From the NCBI RefSeq assembly GCF_903166545.1, contig NZ_CAESCH010000001.1:996001-1060000 (forward strand): DNA of 64,000 nt, written 5' to 3'. The notes under the pieces are model-generated. The model was not told the origin of the DNA and did not search any database. It saw nothing but the letters and a program-made list of their open reading frames with translations. The stretch's first letter is position 1, and every line of letters starts with the position of its first letter. The position numbers and the translations under genes are program-made. This document shows positions 28,281-36,730 of the stretch, piece after piece. The stretch comes from Metabacillus schmidteae. Lineage in GTDB: Bacteria; Bacillota; Bacilli; Bacillales; Bacillaceae.

Positions 28281-29009
28281 ATTTACCGAATGTTCATCTA
28301 TTGGAACATGAATCTGCTTATCTAATTGCTCTTCCATAATATTAATATCATTTTTGAAATTTTCGTTCATTACTTTTTCGTTTCCGAATAAAAGGATTTG
28401 GTCCCCTTCCTGTATTTTTGTATCATATAGGTTTGTTCTAATTTTCATTTCGCCTCTTTTGATGAAAAGAACGACAAACTCTAACTGATCATGCTCTGTT
28501 ATCACTTGATTAATTGATTTTGAAGCAAGTGAAGATTCCTTATATATATGTAGATTGAGAAGATCATCCTCTTCCTCTGTTAAAAAGACATCCCGAATCG
28601 GCAAGTCACCTATTTCTACATTTCTTTTCAAACGATAAGTAAAGAGCTTTGATAATGTTTTTTGAATGAATGGCAGTTTTAATAAGCCTAGGATAAGGAT
28701 GGCTCCTCCGGCAATATAGATAACTTCTTTCGTGTTCATATTACTTGATAGGAAATTACTAATAGAAGATATAATCACAGCGAGTGAGACCGCCCCAAAT
28801 GAAATAAGAAAAATCGCTAATTTTCTGCGAATAGGATGGCCCAAAATAAGCTCAGATTCACCAGTAGTAAAACCTGTTCCTGTCATAAGCGATATAACTT
28901 GAAACCTTGATACCTCCAATTTAAGATCTGTTAACCGAAACAAAATAACGTGGATTTCAATTACCGTTGCAATGACGATGAAATAAATAACTAAGAAAAA
29001 TAAAGCCAT
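28263..29009 (-). CDS. Membrane protein with TrkH-like filter motif and TrkA_C domain
   Basis: The 248-residue protein has three or four membrane helices, the segment SLMTGTGFTTGESELILGHP, and a C-terminal TrkA_C (RCK_C) domain (LHIYKESSLASKSINQVI, then GDQILLFG). The TGTGFTTG stretch resembles the selectivity loop of TrkH/KtrB potassium transporters, but only one such loop is present. Proteins of this form occur in Bacillus without a known role; ion sensing or conduction is inferred. ATG 29009 is preferred because the upstream GTG overlaps the ribosome site GAGGTGG. Confidence 0.7.
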   Translation of the reverse strand: MALFFLVIYFIVIATVIEIHVILFRLTDLKLEVSRFQVISLMTGTGFTTGESELILGHPIRRKLAIFLISFGAVSLAVIISSISNFLSSNMNTKEVIYIAGGAILILGLLKLPFIQKTLSKLFTYRLKRNVEIGDLPIRDVFLTEEEDDLLNLHIYKESSLASKSINQVITEHDQLEFVVLFIKRGEMKIRTNLYDTKIQEGDQILLFGNEKVMNENFKNDINIMEEQLDKQIHVPIDEHSVNNKKSP

Positions 29010-29071
29010 TTTCCACCTCACAAAAAACGAATTATTAATTGAACTTTAAAAACTGCTCTTAAAAGGAAAAT

Positions 29072-29092
29072 GAGCGGGGTATACCCCCGCTT
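29072..29092 (-). terminator. Terminator of the 84-residue gene
   Basis: AGCGGGGGTATACCCCGCT hairpin; the tail on the minus strand is T-rich but interrupted. Confidence 0.6.
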
Positions 29093-29101
29093 AATCTGTT
29101 A

Positions 29102-29356
29102 TTATTGTAATTTTTCATTATAAAAATTAACTGAATACATAGCACCTTCACTTACCATTTTATTGTCTTCCAAATCTTGAGGGTGAGGGTTTCCTCCCTT
29201 TTCAATTGGGAGATTATTATTTTTAGCATAACTGGAAGGTTTTATTTTCCGCATCCAATCTCTAAATGAATTCTCAAGCTTAATTCTATTTGACTTAGAA
29301 GATAACAACATTGAAGCAGTTGCTCCTATTCCAACAACCATCAAAACCTTTTTCAT
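29102..29356 (-). CDS. Small membrane-anchored hypothetical protein
   Basis: The 84-residue protein has an N-terminal hydrophobic helix (VLMVVGIGATASMLL) and a polar tail containing NPHPQDLEDNKMVSEGAMYS. It is anchored or exported; no family is recognised. AAGGAGGA lies 6 bp before the ATG. A SigB-type promoter with a perfect GGGTAT -10 is found upstream, so general-stress expression is likely. Confidence 0.65.
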   Translation of the reverse strand: MKKVLMVVGIGATASMLLSSKSNRIKLENSFRDWMRKIKPSSYAKNNNLPIEKGGNPHPQDLEDNKMVSEGAMYSVNFYNEKLQ

Positions 29357-29400
29357 AACTAGTCCTCCTTTAAATGTAAACTCTCTTATTTTTATTTTTT

Positions 29401-29425
29401 ATACCCTGGAAATAACAGATAAAAC
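29401..29425 (-). promoter_or_regulatory. SigB-type promoter
   Basis: On the minus strand: -35 GTTTTA (29425-29420), 13 bp, -10 GGGTAT (29406-29401). It drives the 84-residue gene. Confidence 0.62.
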
Positions 29426-29558
29426 CTTTTGAAAACTAACTAATAGATTAAAAATATTACAAAAATATTAAACACAGAAAATAGGTTTTAGAAAAATGAT
29501 AGGGTGGTACAAGATTAGCGTAAGCAAATATGAAATGACTTAAAGGAGGATGTTAAAG

Positions 29559-30008
29559 ATGGCAAAAGATAATAATAAAAAAATGACATTAGAGGAAGCG
29601 GGACGTAAAGGTGGAGAAGCTACTTCAAGAAATCATGATAAGGAGTTTTATCAGGAAATAGGAAAAAAAGGTGGAGAAGCCACTGCCGAAAATCATGATA
29701 AAGAATTTTATCAAGAAATAGGTCAAAAAGGCGGAGAAGCTACATCTGAAAATCATGATAAAGAGTTTTATCAAGAAATAGGTCAAAAAGGCGGAGAAGC
29801 TACTTCAGAAAATCATGATAAAGAGTTTTATCAAGAAATTGGCCAAAAAGGTGGAGAAGCCACTGCCGAAAATCATGATAAAGAGTTTTATCAGGAAATT
29901 GGCCAAAAAGGTGGAGAAGCCACTTCAAAAAATCATGATAAAGAATTTTATCAGGAAATTGGTGAAAAAGGTGGAGAATCACGTAGAAAACAAAATAATA
30001 ATGACTAA
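29559..30008 (+). CDS. gsiB: General stress protein GsiB, KGG-repeat hydrophilin
   Basis: The 149-residue, extremely hydrophilic protein is built of six consecutive 20-residue repeats of KGGEATSxNHDKEFYQEIGx, then a partial KGGESRRK. The first 16 residues read MAKDNNKKMTLEEAGR. This matches GsiB of B. subtilis (123 residues, fewer repeats), a LEA-like protein made under SigB control. ATG 29559 has AAAGGAGG at 8 bp; the ATG at 29550 would overlap it. A weak SigB-like match (GTTTTA, then GGGTGG) lies around 29485-29507. Confidence 0.95.
   Translation: MAKDNNKKMTLEEAGRKGGEATSRNHDKEFYQEIGKKGGEATAENHDKEFYQEIGQKGGEATSENHDKEFYQEIGQKGGEATSENHDKEFYQEIGQKGGEATAENHDKEFYQEIGQKGGEATSKNHDKEFYQEIGEKGGESRRKQNNND
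29607..29966 (+). repeat. Six tandem 60-bp repeats inside gsiB
   Basis: Six in-frame 60-bp units encode the KGG repeats. Units differ by only a few synonymous or Ser/Ala, Glu/Lys changes, so copy number could change by recombination without shifting the frame. Confidence 0.9.
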
Positions 30009-30054
30009 CTCTTGAGAGTCAGTTTTTCTATTTATAGATAGGTAAATATAAGTT

Positions 30055-30090
30055 AGCTGCATACATCGGGTTTTGTTGTATGCAGCTTTT
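30055..30090 (+). terminator. Terminator downstream of gsiB
   Basis: AGCTGCATACA and TGTATGCAGCTTTT form an 11-bp perfect stem. A weaker hairpin at about 30003-30027 lies before it. Confidence 0.85.
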
Positions 30091-30093
30091 ATT

Positions 30094-30844
30094 ATTTTTA
30101 CTATAAAAACTGTAAACCATTTTCATTTTTATTGATAAAATGTTAGATTTCTATCAATAATATTCAATTTGATAATAAGTACATTTACCAGCACAACCTT
30201 AGCGCCATGCTCCAAAAATAACTTTGCTGTTTCTTTTCCAATTCCTCCTGCTTTACCTTATACCCCAACCGATAAACGCGGACCATCTCGATCCCTCAAT
30301 AAAATTGGTATTCAAAACAGCACTGCAAATGATAAAAGAATTGACCATCTTTTTTACTTTTGAATACGACTTAACCTCAGAAAATAACTTCTACTTTTTG
30401 TTGTAAAAGAATATCAGATCATATTTGAAAATATTGTGAAGAAAATAATGATACAGAAGCTTTATTTTGGGCAGAAGGAATAGCATTTACTTAATAGAAT
30501 ATTAAAAGAAATGTATAATGGGGAGAGATAGTTTTGGGACAAACTCTGCTTAAAGAACGTAATCTTCAGCTTGAAAAACTTTTGCACTTTAGATAAATAA
30601 CGATATTTTTACAATATAGCGATAATAGTAAATTCATGCCTTTTCATTTTAAGTTAGTTTTCTGTTACAGACGACCGGTCTATTCAAATCGGGAATTTAT
30701 TCACGATTGCTGTTAAAATGTATTAGGGGAATACTATTGAATGGATATATGGCGATTTAAATAATTGATCATTAATTTAGGAAAAAGTGAGAGAAACCTT
30801 GGACAAGGACTGCACCTGTCTCAAACCTAAACGGAGGAATCGGG
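30094..30844. other. Long gene-poor region with pseudogene debris
   Basis: No intact gene is seen in about 750 bp. It contains a short-chain dehydrogenase fragment on the minus strand (separate entry) and AT-rich sequence. Near 30672 there is GACCGGTC, a palindrome that could be a TetR-type operator half. No promoter was assigned for the next gene. Confidence 0.5.
30188..30254 (-). pseudogene. Fragment of a short-chain dehydrogenase/reductase
   Basis: Minus-strand translation gives KAGGIGKETAKLFLEHGAKV, the NAD-binding GxxxGIG segment of the SDR family. Sequence before and after it does not continue the fold, so this is a small relic. Confidence 0.5.
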
Positions 30845-31696
30845 ATGAAAGAACAAAAGGTATTGAAGAAAGAGGCAATGGAAGTACTTAAGAAAACAAG
30901 TCGAACATTTTACATACCCATTATGTTTTTAAAAAAGGAACTAAAAGATGCCGTAGCAGTTGCTTACTTAGCGATGCGTGCTATTGATGAAATTGAAGAC
31001 CACGAAGAAATTTCTAATGATGTGAAACACTATTTACTGACAGAAGTAAGTGAGTTATTACTTGAGGAAGATTTTAATCAGCATAAATATAAAACGCTAG
31101 TCTCACCTTATGCGAATGTATTGCCGGAAGTGACATTACGTTTAGCAGATTGGCTATTATTAGCTCCAGCAGGGGCGAAAAAGTGTGTCCAAGCTGCAAC
31201 CAGTGAAATGGCAAATGGGATGGCCAAGTGGGCGAAAGCGAATTGGAAAATCCAAACCCGCGAAGAATTGGATGACTATACGTATTATGTTGCCGGTCTT
31301 GTCGGGGTTATGCTTTCAGATTTATGGAAATGGCACGACGGGATTGAAACAGATCGTCAATTAGCCATTGGATATGGACGGGGATTACAGGCGATTAATA
31401 TTTTGCGTAACCAGGATGAAGATATGGATCAACGAGGTGTAAGTTTTCTTCCGGATGGTTGGAATAAACAAGACTTAATCGCATATGCTACTGAAAACTT
31501 GGAAATGGCAGATGAATATATGAAGAGTATTAATAAAAAACCGATTTTACTGTTCTGTAAATTACCATTAGCAATTGCACACAAAACATTGAAAGCAATA
31601 AAAGAGGGTCGTGAAAAAGTAAGTCGACTGGAAGTAGAAGAAACTGTTCAGGAAGTACAAGCTGATTTGACTGATACTAAATTGTCTTTAAAATAG
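30845..31696 (+). CDS. Squalene/phytoene synthase-like protein (YisP-like)
   Basis: The 283-residue all-helical prenyl synthase-fold protein has first Asp-rich motif D48-E-I-E-D52 and second region NILRNQDEDMDQRGVSFLP near residue 185. In that region the usual first Asp after Arg is Asn. Squalene/phytoene synthases join two prenyl diphosphates, but the Bacillus homologue YisP only removes diphosphate from farnesyl diphosphate to give farnesol. The altered motif leaves both possible. No desaturase or other carotenoid genes are adjacent. GGAGG precedes the ATG by 8 bp. Confidence 0.8.
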   Translation: MKEQKVLKKEAMEVLKKTSRTFYIPIMFLKKELKDAVAVAYLAMRAIDEIEDHEEISNDVKHYLLTEVSELLLEEDFNQHKYKTLVSPYANVLPEVTLRLADWLLLAPAGAKKCVQAATSEMANGMAKWAKANWKIQTREELDDYTYYVAGLVGVMLSDLWKWHDGIETDRQLAIGYGRGLQAINILRNQDEDMDQRGVSFLPDGWNKQDLIAYATENLEMADEYMKSINKKPILLFCKLPLAIAHKTLKAIKEGREKVSRLEVEETVQEVQADLTDTKLSLK

Positions 31697-31743
31697 GTAG
31701 AACTTTTTTTTGCTAACCACAAGATCATAATTTTCTGCATTAT

Positions 31744-31775
31744 AAAGGTCAACCAGAAAAACTGGCTGACCTTTT
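31744..31775 (+). terminator. Terminator after the squalene-synthase-like gene
   Basis: AAAGGTCAACCAG and CTGGCTGACCTTTT form a near-perfect stem. Confidence 0.8.
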
Positions 31776-31851
31776 ATTGTGCAAAGGAGAGGGACTACTC
31801 GGTTTCATATGTAATTAATGAAGAGAATCTCATAGTCTTTCAAAATTTCCC

Positions 31852-31877
31852 GTTTGCTCGAACTCACATAAGGGTAG
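31852..31877 (+). promoter_or_regulatory. SigB-type promoter of katE
   Basis: -35 GTTTGC and -10 GGGTAG with 14-bp spacing, 54 bp before the start codon. B. subtilis katE is a known SigB gene. Confidence 0.6.
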
Positions 31878-31930
31878 GAAGTAATGTGAATGTGTTTTAC
31901 ATATAAAGAACCTGTGGGAGGAGCAATTCT

Positions 31931-33985
31931 ATGCATAATAAAGGGAAAAAGAATGAAAATAGCAAAAATGAGCAATTGGAACAGTTCCGTGTTAGTGATG
32001 AAGGGGAAAAGCTGACGACAAATCAAGGTCTTAACGTATCGGAAGATGAATTTTCTTTAAAAGCAGGAGAACGTGGACCGACATTAATGGAGGATTTTCA
32101 TTTTCGTGAAAAAATGACTCATTTTGACCATGAGAGAATTCCTGAACGGGTTGTTCATGCACGCGGCTTTGCAGCACACGGTGAATTTGAAGTATATGAT
32201 TCAATGAAAAAATATACAAAAGCAAAGTTCCTACAAGATCCATCTGTAAAAACACCTGTTTTTGTACGGTTTTCAACAGTAGCTGGCTCGCGTGGTTCTG
32301 CTGAAACAGTAAGAGATGTCCGTGGTTTCGCGACAAAGTTTTATACAGAAGAAGGGAATTATGATCTTGTTGGAAATAACATCCCTGTCTTTTTTATTCA
32401 GGATGCAATTAAATTTCCGGATCTCATCCATGCGGTTAAACCAGAGCCTCATAATGAAATGCCGCAAGCAGCTAGTGCACACGATACATTCTGGGACTTT
32501 ATTGCCAATAATCAAGAATCAGCTCATATGATTATGTGGCATTTATCTGACCGTGCTATACCTCGAAGCTTTCGAATGATGGAAGGGTTCGGTGTCCATA
32601 CATTCCGCTTTGTTAATGATGAAGGAAAAGCGCATTTTGTCAAATTCCACTGGAAGCCTGTGTTAGGTGTTCACTCACTCGTTTGGGATGAGGCACAAAA
32701 AATCGCTGGTAAAGATCCTGATTTTCATCGCCGTGATTTGTGGGAGTCAATTGAAGCAGGAAATTATCCGGAGTACGAGTTAGGTGTCCAGTTAATTGCT
32801 GAAGAGGATGAATTTACATTTGATTTTGACGTCCTTGATCCGACAAAAGTTTGGCCGGAAGAAGATATCCCGGTTAAAATCATTGGAAAGATGACATTAA
32901 ATAGAAACGTAGATAATGTGTTTGCAGAAACAGAACAAGTAGCGTTTCACCCTGGTCATGTTGTACCAGGTATTGATTTCACGAACGATCCATTGCTGCA
33001 AGGACGTTTATTTTCCTATACAGATACACAATTACTCCGTCTTGGAGGTCCAAACTTTCATGAACTGCCAATAAACCGTCCTGTTTGTCCATTCCATAAT
33101 AATCAACGCGATGGCTTTGGACGCCAAACGATTAATGTTGGCCAAGTAAGCTATCATAAAAATTCACTTGCTGCCAATACACCAGCTCCTGCAAGCGAAG
33201 AAGAAGGAGGATATGTGCATTATCAGGAAAAAGTAGAAGGGCGTAAGGTCCAAAGAAGAAGTGAAAGCTTTAAAGATCATTTCTCTCAAGCTACTATGTT
33301 TTGGAATAGTATGAGCGAACCTGAGAAGCAACATATCACTGAAGCATTTAAGTTTGAGCTTGGAAAGGTAAAAAGCAAATCCGTACAGCAGCAGGTAGTT
33401 GATATGTTTGCTAATGTGAGTGTAGAGTTAGCATCTGAAGTGGCTTCAGCACTTGGTGTGACAGCACCCCAAAAAGGGGAATCACAGGTAACGAAATCTT
33501 CACCGGCGCTAAGCCAATTAAATACAAAAATTTTACCGAATACACGCAAAGTTGGAGTCATTATCGGTCCCGACTTTAAAGGGGAAGACGTAATAAATAT
33601 TTGTCACGATTTAAAATCTGAAGGTATTCAAGTTGAAATAATCAGTGATAAACTTGGAAATAAAAAAGGATTTGATGGTTTAGAACTTACCGTAGATCAT
33701 ACCTTCCTAACTAGCGATTCGGTTCAATTTGATGCGATTTATGCTGCAGGTGGAAAAGGTGTAAATCAAACATTCAAAGAGGAAGCTGCTTACTTTATTA
33801 AGGAAGCATTCTCTCATTACAAAGCAATTGGAGCAACATTTGAAGGTATTGACTGGCTGCCGAAGGACGTAATGACAGACAGTCCTGGAGTCATTATAGA
33901 AGATGAAAATATGAATCAATTTGCTCAAAACTTTGTCCAAGCTGTTTCAGCACACCGCCACTGGAATCGCCAGATAGTTAAATAA
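31931..33985 (+). CDS. katE: Large-subunit catalase KatE (clade 2, with C-terminal DJ-1/GATase-like domain)
   Basis: The 684-residue catalase has active-site His in [15 protein letters not shown], distal Asn in VGNNIPVFF and proximal Tyr in RLFSYTDTQLLRLGG. The extra ~150 residues at the end (RKVGVIIGPDFKGEDVINI...) form the flavodoxin/DJ-1-like domain of HPII-type enzymes. Length is near that of B. subtilis KatE. It detoxifies peroxide in stressed or stationary cells. GGAGGAG lies 8 bp before the ATG. Confidence 0.95.
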   Translation: MHNKGKKNENSKNEQLEQFRVSDEGEKLTTNQGLNVSEDEFSLKAGERGPTLMEDFHFREKMTHFDHERIPERVVHARGFAAHGEFEVYDSMKKYTKAKFLQDPSVKTPVFVRFSTVAGSRGSAETVRDVRGFATKFYTEEGNYDLVGNNIPVFFIQDAIKFPDLIHAVKPEPHNEMPQAASAHDTFWDFIANNQESAHMIMWHLSDRAIPRSFRMMEGFGVHTFRFVNDEGKAHFVKFHWKPVLGVHSLVWDEAQKIAGKDPDFHRRDLWESIEAGNYPEYELGVQLIAEEDEFTFDFDVLDPTKVWPEEDIPVKIIGKMTLNRNVDNVFAETEQVAFHPGHVVPGIDFTNDPLLQGRLFSYTDTQLLRLGGPNFHELPINRPVCPFHNNQRDGFGRQTINVGQVSYHKNSLAANTPAPASEEEGGYVHYQEKVEGRKVQRRSESFKDHFSQATMFWNSMSEPEKQHITEAFKFELGKVKSKSVQQQVVDMFANVSVELASEVASALGVTAPQKGESQVTKSSPALSQLNTKILPNTRKVGVIIGPDFKGEDVINICHDLKSEGIQVEIISDKLGNKKGFDGLELTVDHTFLTSDSVQFDAIYAAGGKGVNQTFKEEAAYFIKEAFSHYKAIGATFEGIDWLPKDVMTDSPGVIIEDENMNQFAQNFVQAVSAHRHWNRQIVK

Positions 33986-33999
33986 TAGGGAATTATGTA

Positions 34000-34042
34000 A
34001 GTAGAGAAATCCGAACAAATAAGCGGGTTTCTCTACTTTTTT
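34000..34042 (+). terminator. Terminator after katE
   Basis: AGTAGAGAAA and TTTCTCTACTTTTTT pair around an 18-nt loop. Confidence 0.85.
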
Positions 34043-34448
34043 ATTTTTAATGAAGGCTAGCGTGGATAAGTTTGAGAGAAAGAAATGTAGAAAATAGGAA
34101 GAAAGTAGTTTGTTTTGTCGATGAATAATAAAAGTTGTCAATATAGGCCTGACAGCTTTTTGGGAATAATTAATTATCTAAAACGATTACAAAACATACC
34201 GTTTTACCTATGCGTTTTTGTAATTATGCTATTTGATTCAGAAGCACATAGGAGTTAAAGCTTGTTTTTGTTTTATTAAAATAATAATTTTAGGTTTTTA
34301 ATCTTTTAATTATCATTGAAATAACAGTATTTTCCTGACGTGTAAAAATGTAAAATATTGTATATATAAAAGTATTATAACTTGTGACCAAATAGCTATT
34401 TTACTCTGAGACAATTGATCTACTCACTATTGAATAGGAGTTTTGATA
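34043..34448. other. AT-rich intergenic region
   Basis: No gene, repeat or clear promoter is recognised over about 400 bp between katE and the DUF1129 gene. Confidence 0.4.
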
Positions 34449-35129
34449 ATGAACGCTAAAAAATTGATTCGACTTAACAATAAAAAACGTAAAGAGCTTT
34501 CGAAGGAAAATGAAGAATATTACAGCAATATGCTAATTTATATCCGAACGAATGTTACAGCATCAGAACAACAATCCGAAGAATTATTAATGGAGCTTTT
34601 AGATCATTTAATAGAGGCGCAGGCCGAAGGAAAACGCGCAGAGGATGTATTTGGAGACAATCCATCAGCATACTGTGATGAAATGTTAAAGCAATTACCT
34701 AAAGAACCGGGGAAAAGTACACTATTTTTTATAGGATTTTTATTACTGCAGCTAGCAAGCATCTTTGCTATTGTGAACGGAATCGGAGACATCATTATAC
34801 ACTTTATTAGAGATAGCAATCAGACAGTATATGTAGGGACAGCTGTTGTTACTTTTTTTATCGTTGCTGCTATTATTTTCCTCGATGTTTTTCTAATCTT
34901 AAAATGGCTGCAAAAATCAGTTTACAAAGTGCCAAATAAAGTGAAAGATTTTTTGACGCTATTTTTTATTATAACTCCTTCTATTATAGGTATGATTTTT
35001 ATACCTAAATTCATTCCTCCCTTTGGATACACTATAGAAGTCGGTGGATTCTTATACTTACTAGTTGGAAGAGCAGCATTTATCATATCTAAATTGTTTG
35101 ATCGAAAATATCAAATTACAAAAGTATAA
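34449..35129 (+). CDS. DUF1129-family membrane protein
   Basis: The 226-residue protein has a soluble N-terminal ~95 residues (ELLMELLDHLIEAQAEGKRAEDVFGDNP) followed by four hydrophobic helices. This layout fits DUF1129 proteins, in which the N-terminal part resembles a small helical bundle. Function is unknown. ATG 34449 has AGGAG at 8 bp; the TTG at 34443 is inside that spacing. It is a single gene with a terminator downstream. Confidence 0.7.
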   Translation: MNAKKLIRLNNKKRKELSKENEEYYSNMLIYIRTNVTASEQQSEELLMELLDHLIEAQAEGKRAEDVFGDNPSAYCDEMLKQLPKEPGKSTLFFIGFLLLQLASIFAIVNGIGDIIIHFIRDSNQTVYVGTAVVTFFIVAAIIFLDVFLILKWLQKSVYKVPNKVKDFLTLFFIITPSIIGMIFIPKFIPPFGYTIEVGGFLYLLVGRAAFIISKLFDRKYQITKV

Positions 35130-35169
35130 CTATTAAATAAACATAGGTGTTACAGTTTATTTAATAATC

Positions 35170-35205
35170 AAGCGCGATTCTGGAACAAGGAAAGGCGCTT
35201 TTTTA
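35170..35205 (+). terminator. Terminator after the DUF1129 gene
   Basis: AAGCGC and GGCGCTTTTTT flank an 18-nt loop. Confidence 0.65.
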
Positions 35206-35377
35206 ATTCTTGAAGAAATTATGAAGTTATAAATGATAGGAATTGGTAAGGATAAGAATGAAAATATCGGGACTACATTCCTTCAATTGTAAAGGAATTA
35301 CTATTTACAAAAAGAAACAGACTTATTATAGTTATTAAAGAGTCGTTATATCTTTAATTAAAGGAGATAGATATGTA

Positions 35378-36004
35378 ATGGAATTCTGGGAATCAAGTTT
35401 TATAGATAAACAAACGATGTGGGGATTTGAACCGACAGACTCCGCCATCTTAACGAATGAATTTTTTCTTGAAAAGAAAATTAAGGATATACTGATTCCA
35501 GGTATTGGATATGGCAGAAATGCAAAGGTATTTATTGAAAATGGAATAGATGTAACAGGTATTGAGATATCAAAAACTGCGATAAATTTGGCGAGGCAAA
35601 GTGGAATTGATAGTAGAATCTTTCATGGTTCAGTAAATGACATGCCCTTTGATAATAAACTCTATGATGGTATATTTTCACATGCACTTATTCATTTATT
35701 GAATAAGCAAGACAGAGAGAAGTTTATTAAAGATTGCTATCATCAGTTAAAGCCAAATGGATATATGGTTTTTACAACTGTTTCAAAAAAAGCCCCAATG
35801 TTTGGAAAAGGCAAACAGTTGGATAAAGATTATTTTGAGATCATGGCAGGCGTAAAAATGTATTTTTATGATTCTGACTCCATAAAACAGGATTTTGGGA
35901 ATTATGGGCTGGTAGAGTTATCAGAAATAGATGAGCCAAATAAGAACATGAAAGATAAACCTTCAATAAATTTTCTAATGGTAATATGTAAAAAAGAACT
36001 ATAA
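35378..36004 (+). CDS. Class I SAM-dependent methyltransferase
   Basis: The 208-residue Rossmann methyltransferase has motif I ILIPGIGYGRNAKVF, acidic motif II VTGIEIS, GSVNDMPF and the post-II motif YDGIFSHALIHLL. The opening WESSFIDKQTMWGFEPTDSA resembles thiopurine/tellurite-type or small-molecule methyltransferases. The substrate cannot be told. It stands alone, with AAAGGAG upstream and a hairpin terminator downstream. Confidence 0.82.
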   Translation: MEFWESSFIDKQTMWGFEPTDSAILTNEFFLEKKIKDILIPGIGYGRNAKVFIENGIDVTGIEISKTAINLARQSGIDSRIFHGSVNDMPFDNKLYDGIFSHALIHLLNKQDREKFIKDCYHQLKPNGYMVFTTVSKKAPMFGKGKQLDKDYFEIMAGVKMYFYDSDSIKQDFGNYGLVELSEIDEPNKNMKDKPSINFLMVICKKEL

Positions 36005-36042
36005 AGGCAATCTTACCAAAAACCAAAAAACAGTTATTTACG

Positions 36043-36070
36043 TAATGGCTGCTGATTAAGGCAGTCATTT
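36043..36070 (+). terminator. Terminator after the methyltransferase
   Basis: AATGGCTGC and GCAGTCATTTTT form a hairpin with one wobble. Confidence 0.75.
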
Positions 36071-36129
36071 TTAGTATCTTTTACAACTTTCACTTTAATA
36101 AAAAAAATATTAAGAAAAAATGATAAAGT

Positions 36130-36160
36130 TGAATCTTTCTGTATGTTCAAATCACTCTAA
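36130..36160 (+). promoter_or_regulatory. ECF-type promoter, probably autoregulatory
   Basis: TGAATCTTT, 16 bp, CTCTAA. This resembles ECF promoters of the TGAAAC/CGTCTA class and lies just before the ECF sigma gene. Confidence 0.45.
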
Positions 36161-36187
36161 TTAGTGAGAGGAGGGTGTGATGACAAG

Positions 36188-36730
36188 ATGAAACATGATC
36201 TACATACGGTAAAAAGGGCGATTAATGGAGATGCGGAAGCTTTTGAAGAATTGCTTTTTAAAGAAGAAAAAATGCTATATTACAAGGCTCTTTCTTATGT
36301 TGGTAAAAAAGAAGATGCTTTGGATGCTATTCAGGAAACGACGTACAATGCATTCCTCGCAATAGGAAAATTGAGAAATCCGGAGTATTTTTCAACTTGG
36401 CTGTTTAGAATTCTAATACGTGAATGCTATCGGTTGTTAAAAGAACGAGACCAAACGATTCCTTATGAGGAAAGCGAACTGTTGAAGAGATTAGATCGCA
36501 AGCAGGACGAAGAGATAGATTCTTTTCATTTGAGTGAGGCATTATCGATGCTAAACACGTCCTATCAAACATCAATCATCTTATTCTACTATCATGACTT
36601 GTCTATTAAAGATATTTCCGAAGTGATGGAGAAGCCGGTTAGTACAGTGAAAACAAATTTACGTAGAGCGAGGAAAAAGTTGAAAAATGAATTAGAAAGG
36701 AGTTATAAATTAAATGAAAAAGTCACATGA
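36188..36730 (+). CDS. ECF RNA polymerase sigma factor
   Basis: The 180-residue sigma-70 family protein has region 2 (KALSYVGKKEDALDAIQETTYNAFLAIGKLRNPEYFSTWLFRILI) and region 4 (LFYYHDLSIKDISEVMEKPVSTVKTNLRRARKKL). It resembles SigV-type ECF factors. The next gene, which overlaps by 17 bp, encodes a membrane anti-sigma-like protein. Start 36188 follows AGGAGGG with a rather long spacing; GTG 36164 is an alternative. A likely self-recognised promoter is upstream. Confidence 0.85.
   Translation: MKHDLHTVKRAINGDAEAFEELLFKEEKMLYYKALSYVGKKEDALDAIQETTYNAFLAIGKLRNPEYFSTWLFRILIRECYRLLKERDQTIPYEESELLKRLDRKQDEEIDSFHLSEALSMLNTSYQTSIILFYYHDLSIKDISEVMEKPVSTVKTNLRRARKKLKNELERSYKLNEKVT

Noticed and set aside
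29607..29966. Tandem 60-bp repeats as a CRISPR array
   Set aside because: The repeats are contiguous, in frame and code for GsiB; there are no spacers.
30169..30406. Two overlapping plus-strand frames of ~60 codons
   Set aside because: They run antisense through a dehydrogenase relic and lack start signals.
34170..34200. cre site at AAAACGATTACAAA
   Set aside because: At least two consensus mismatches and no gene start nearby to control.
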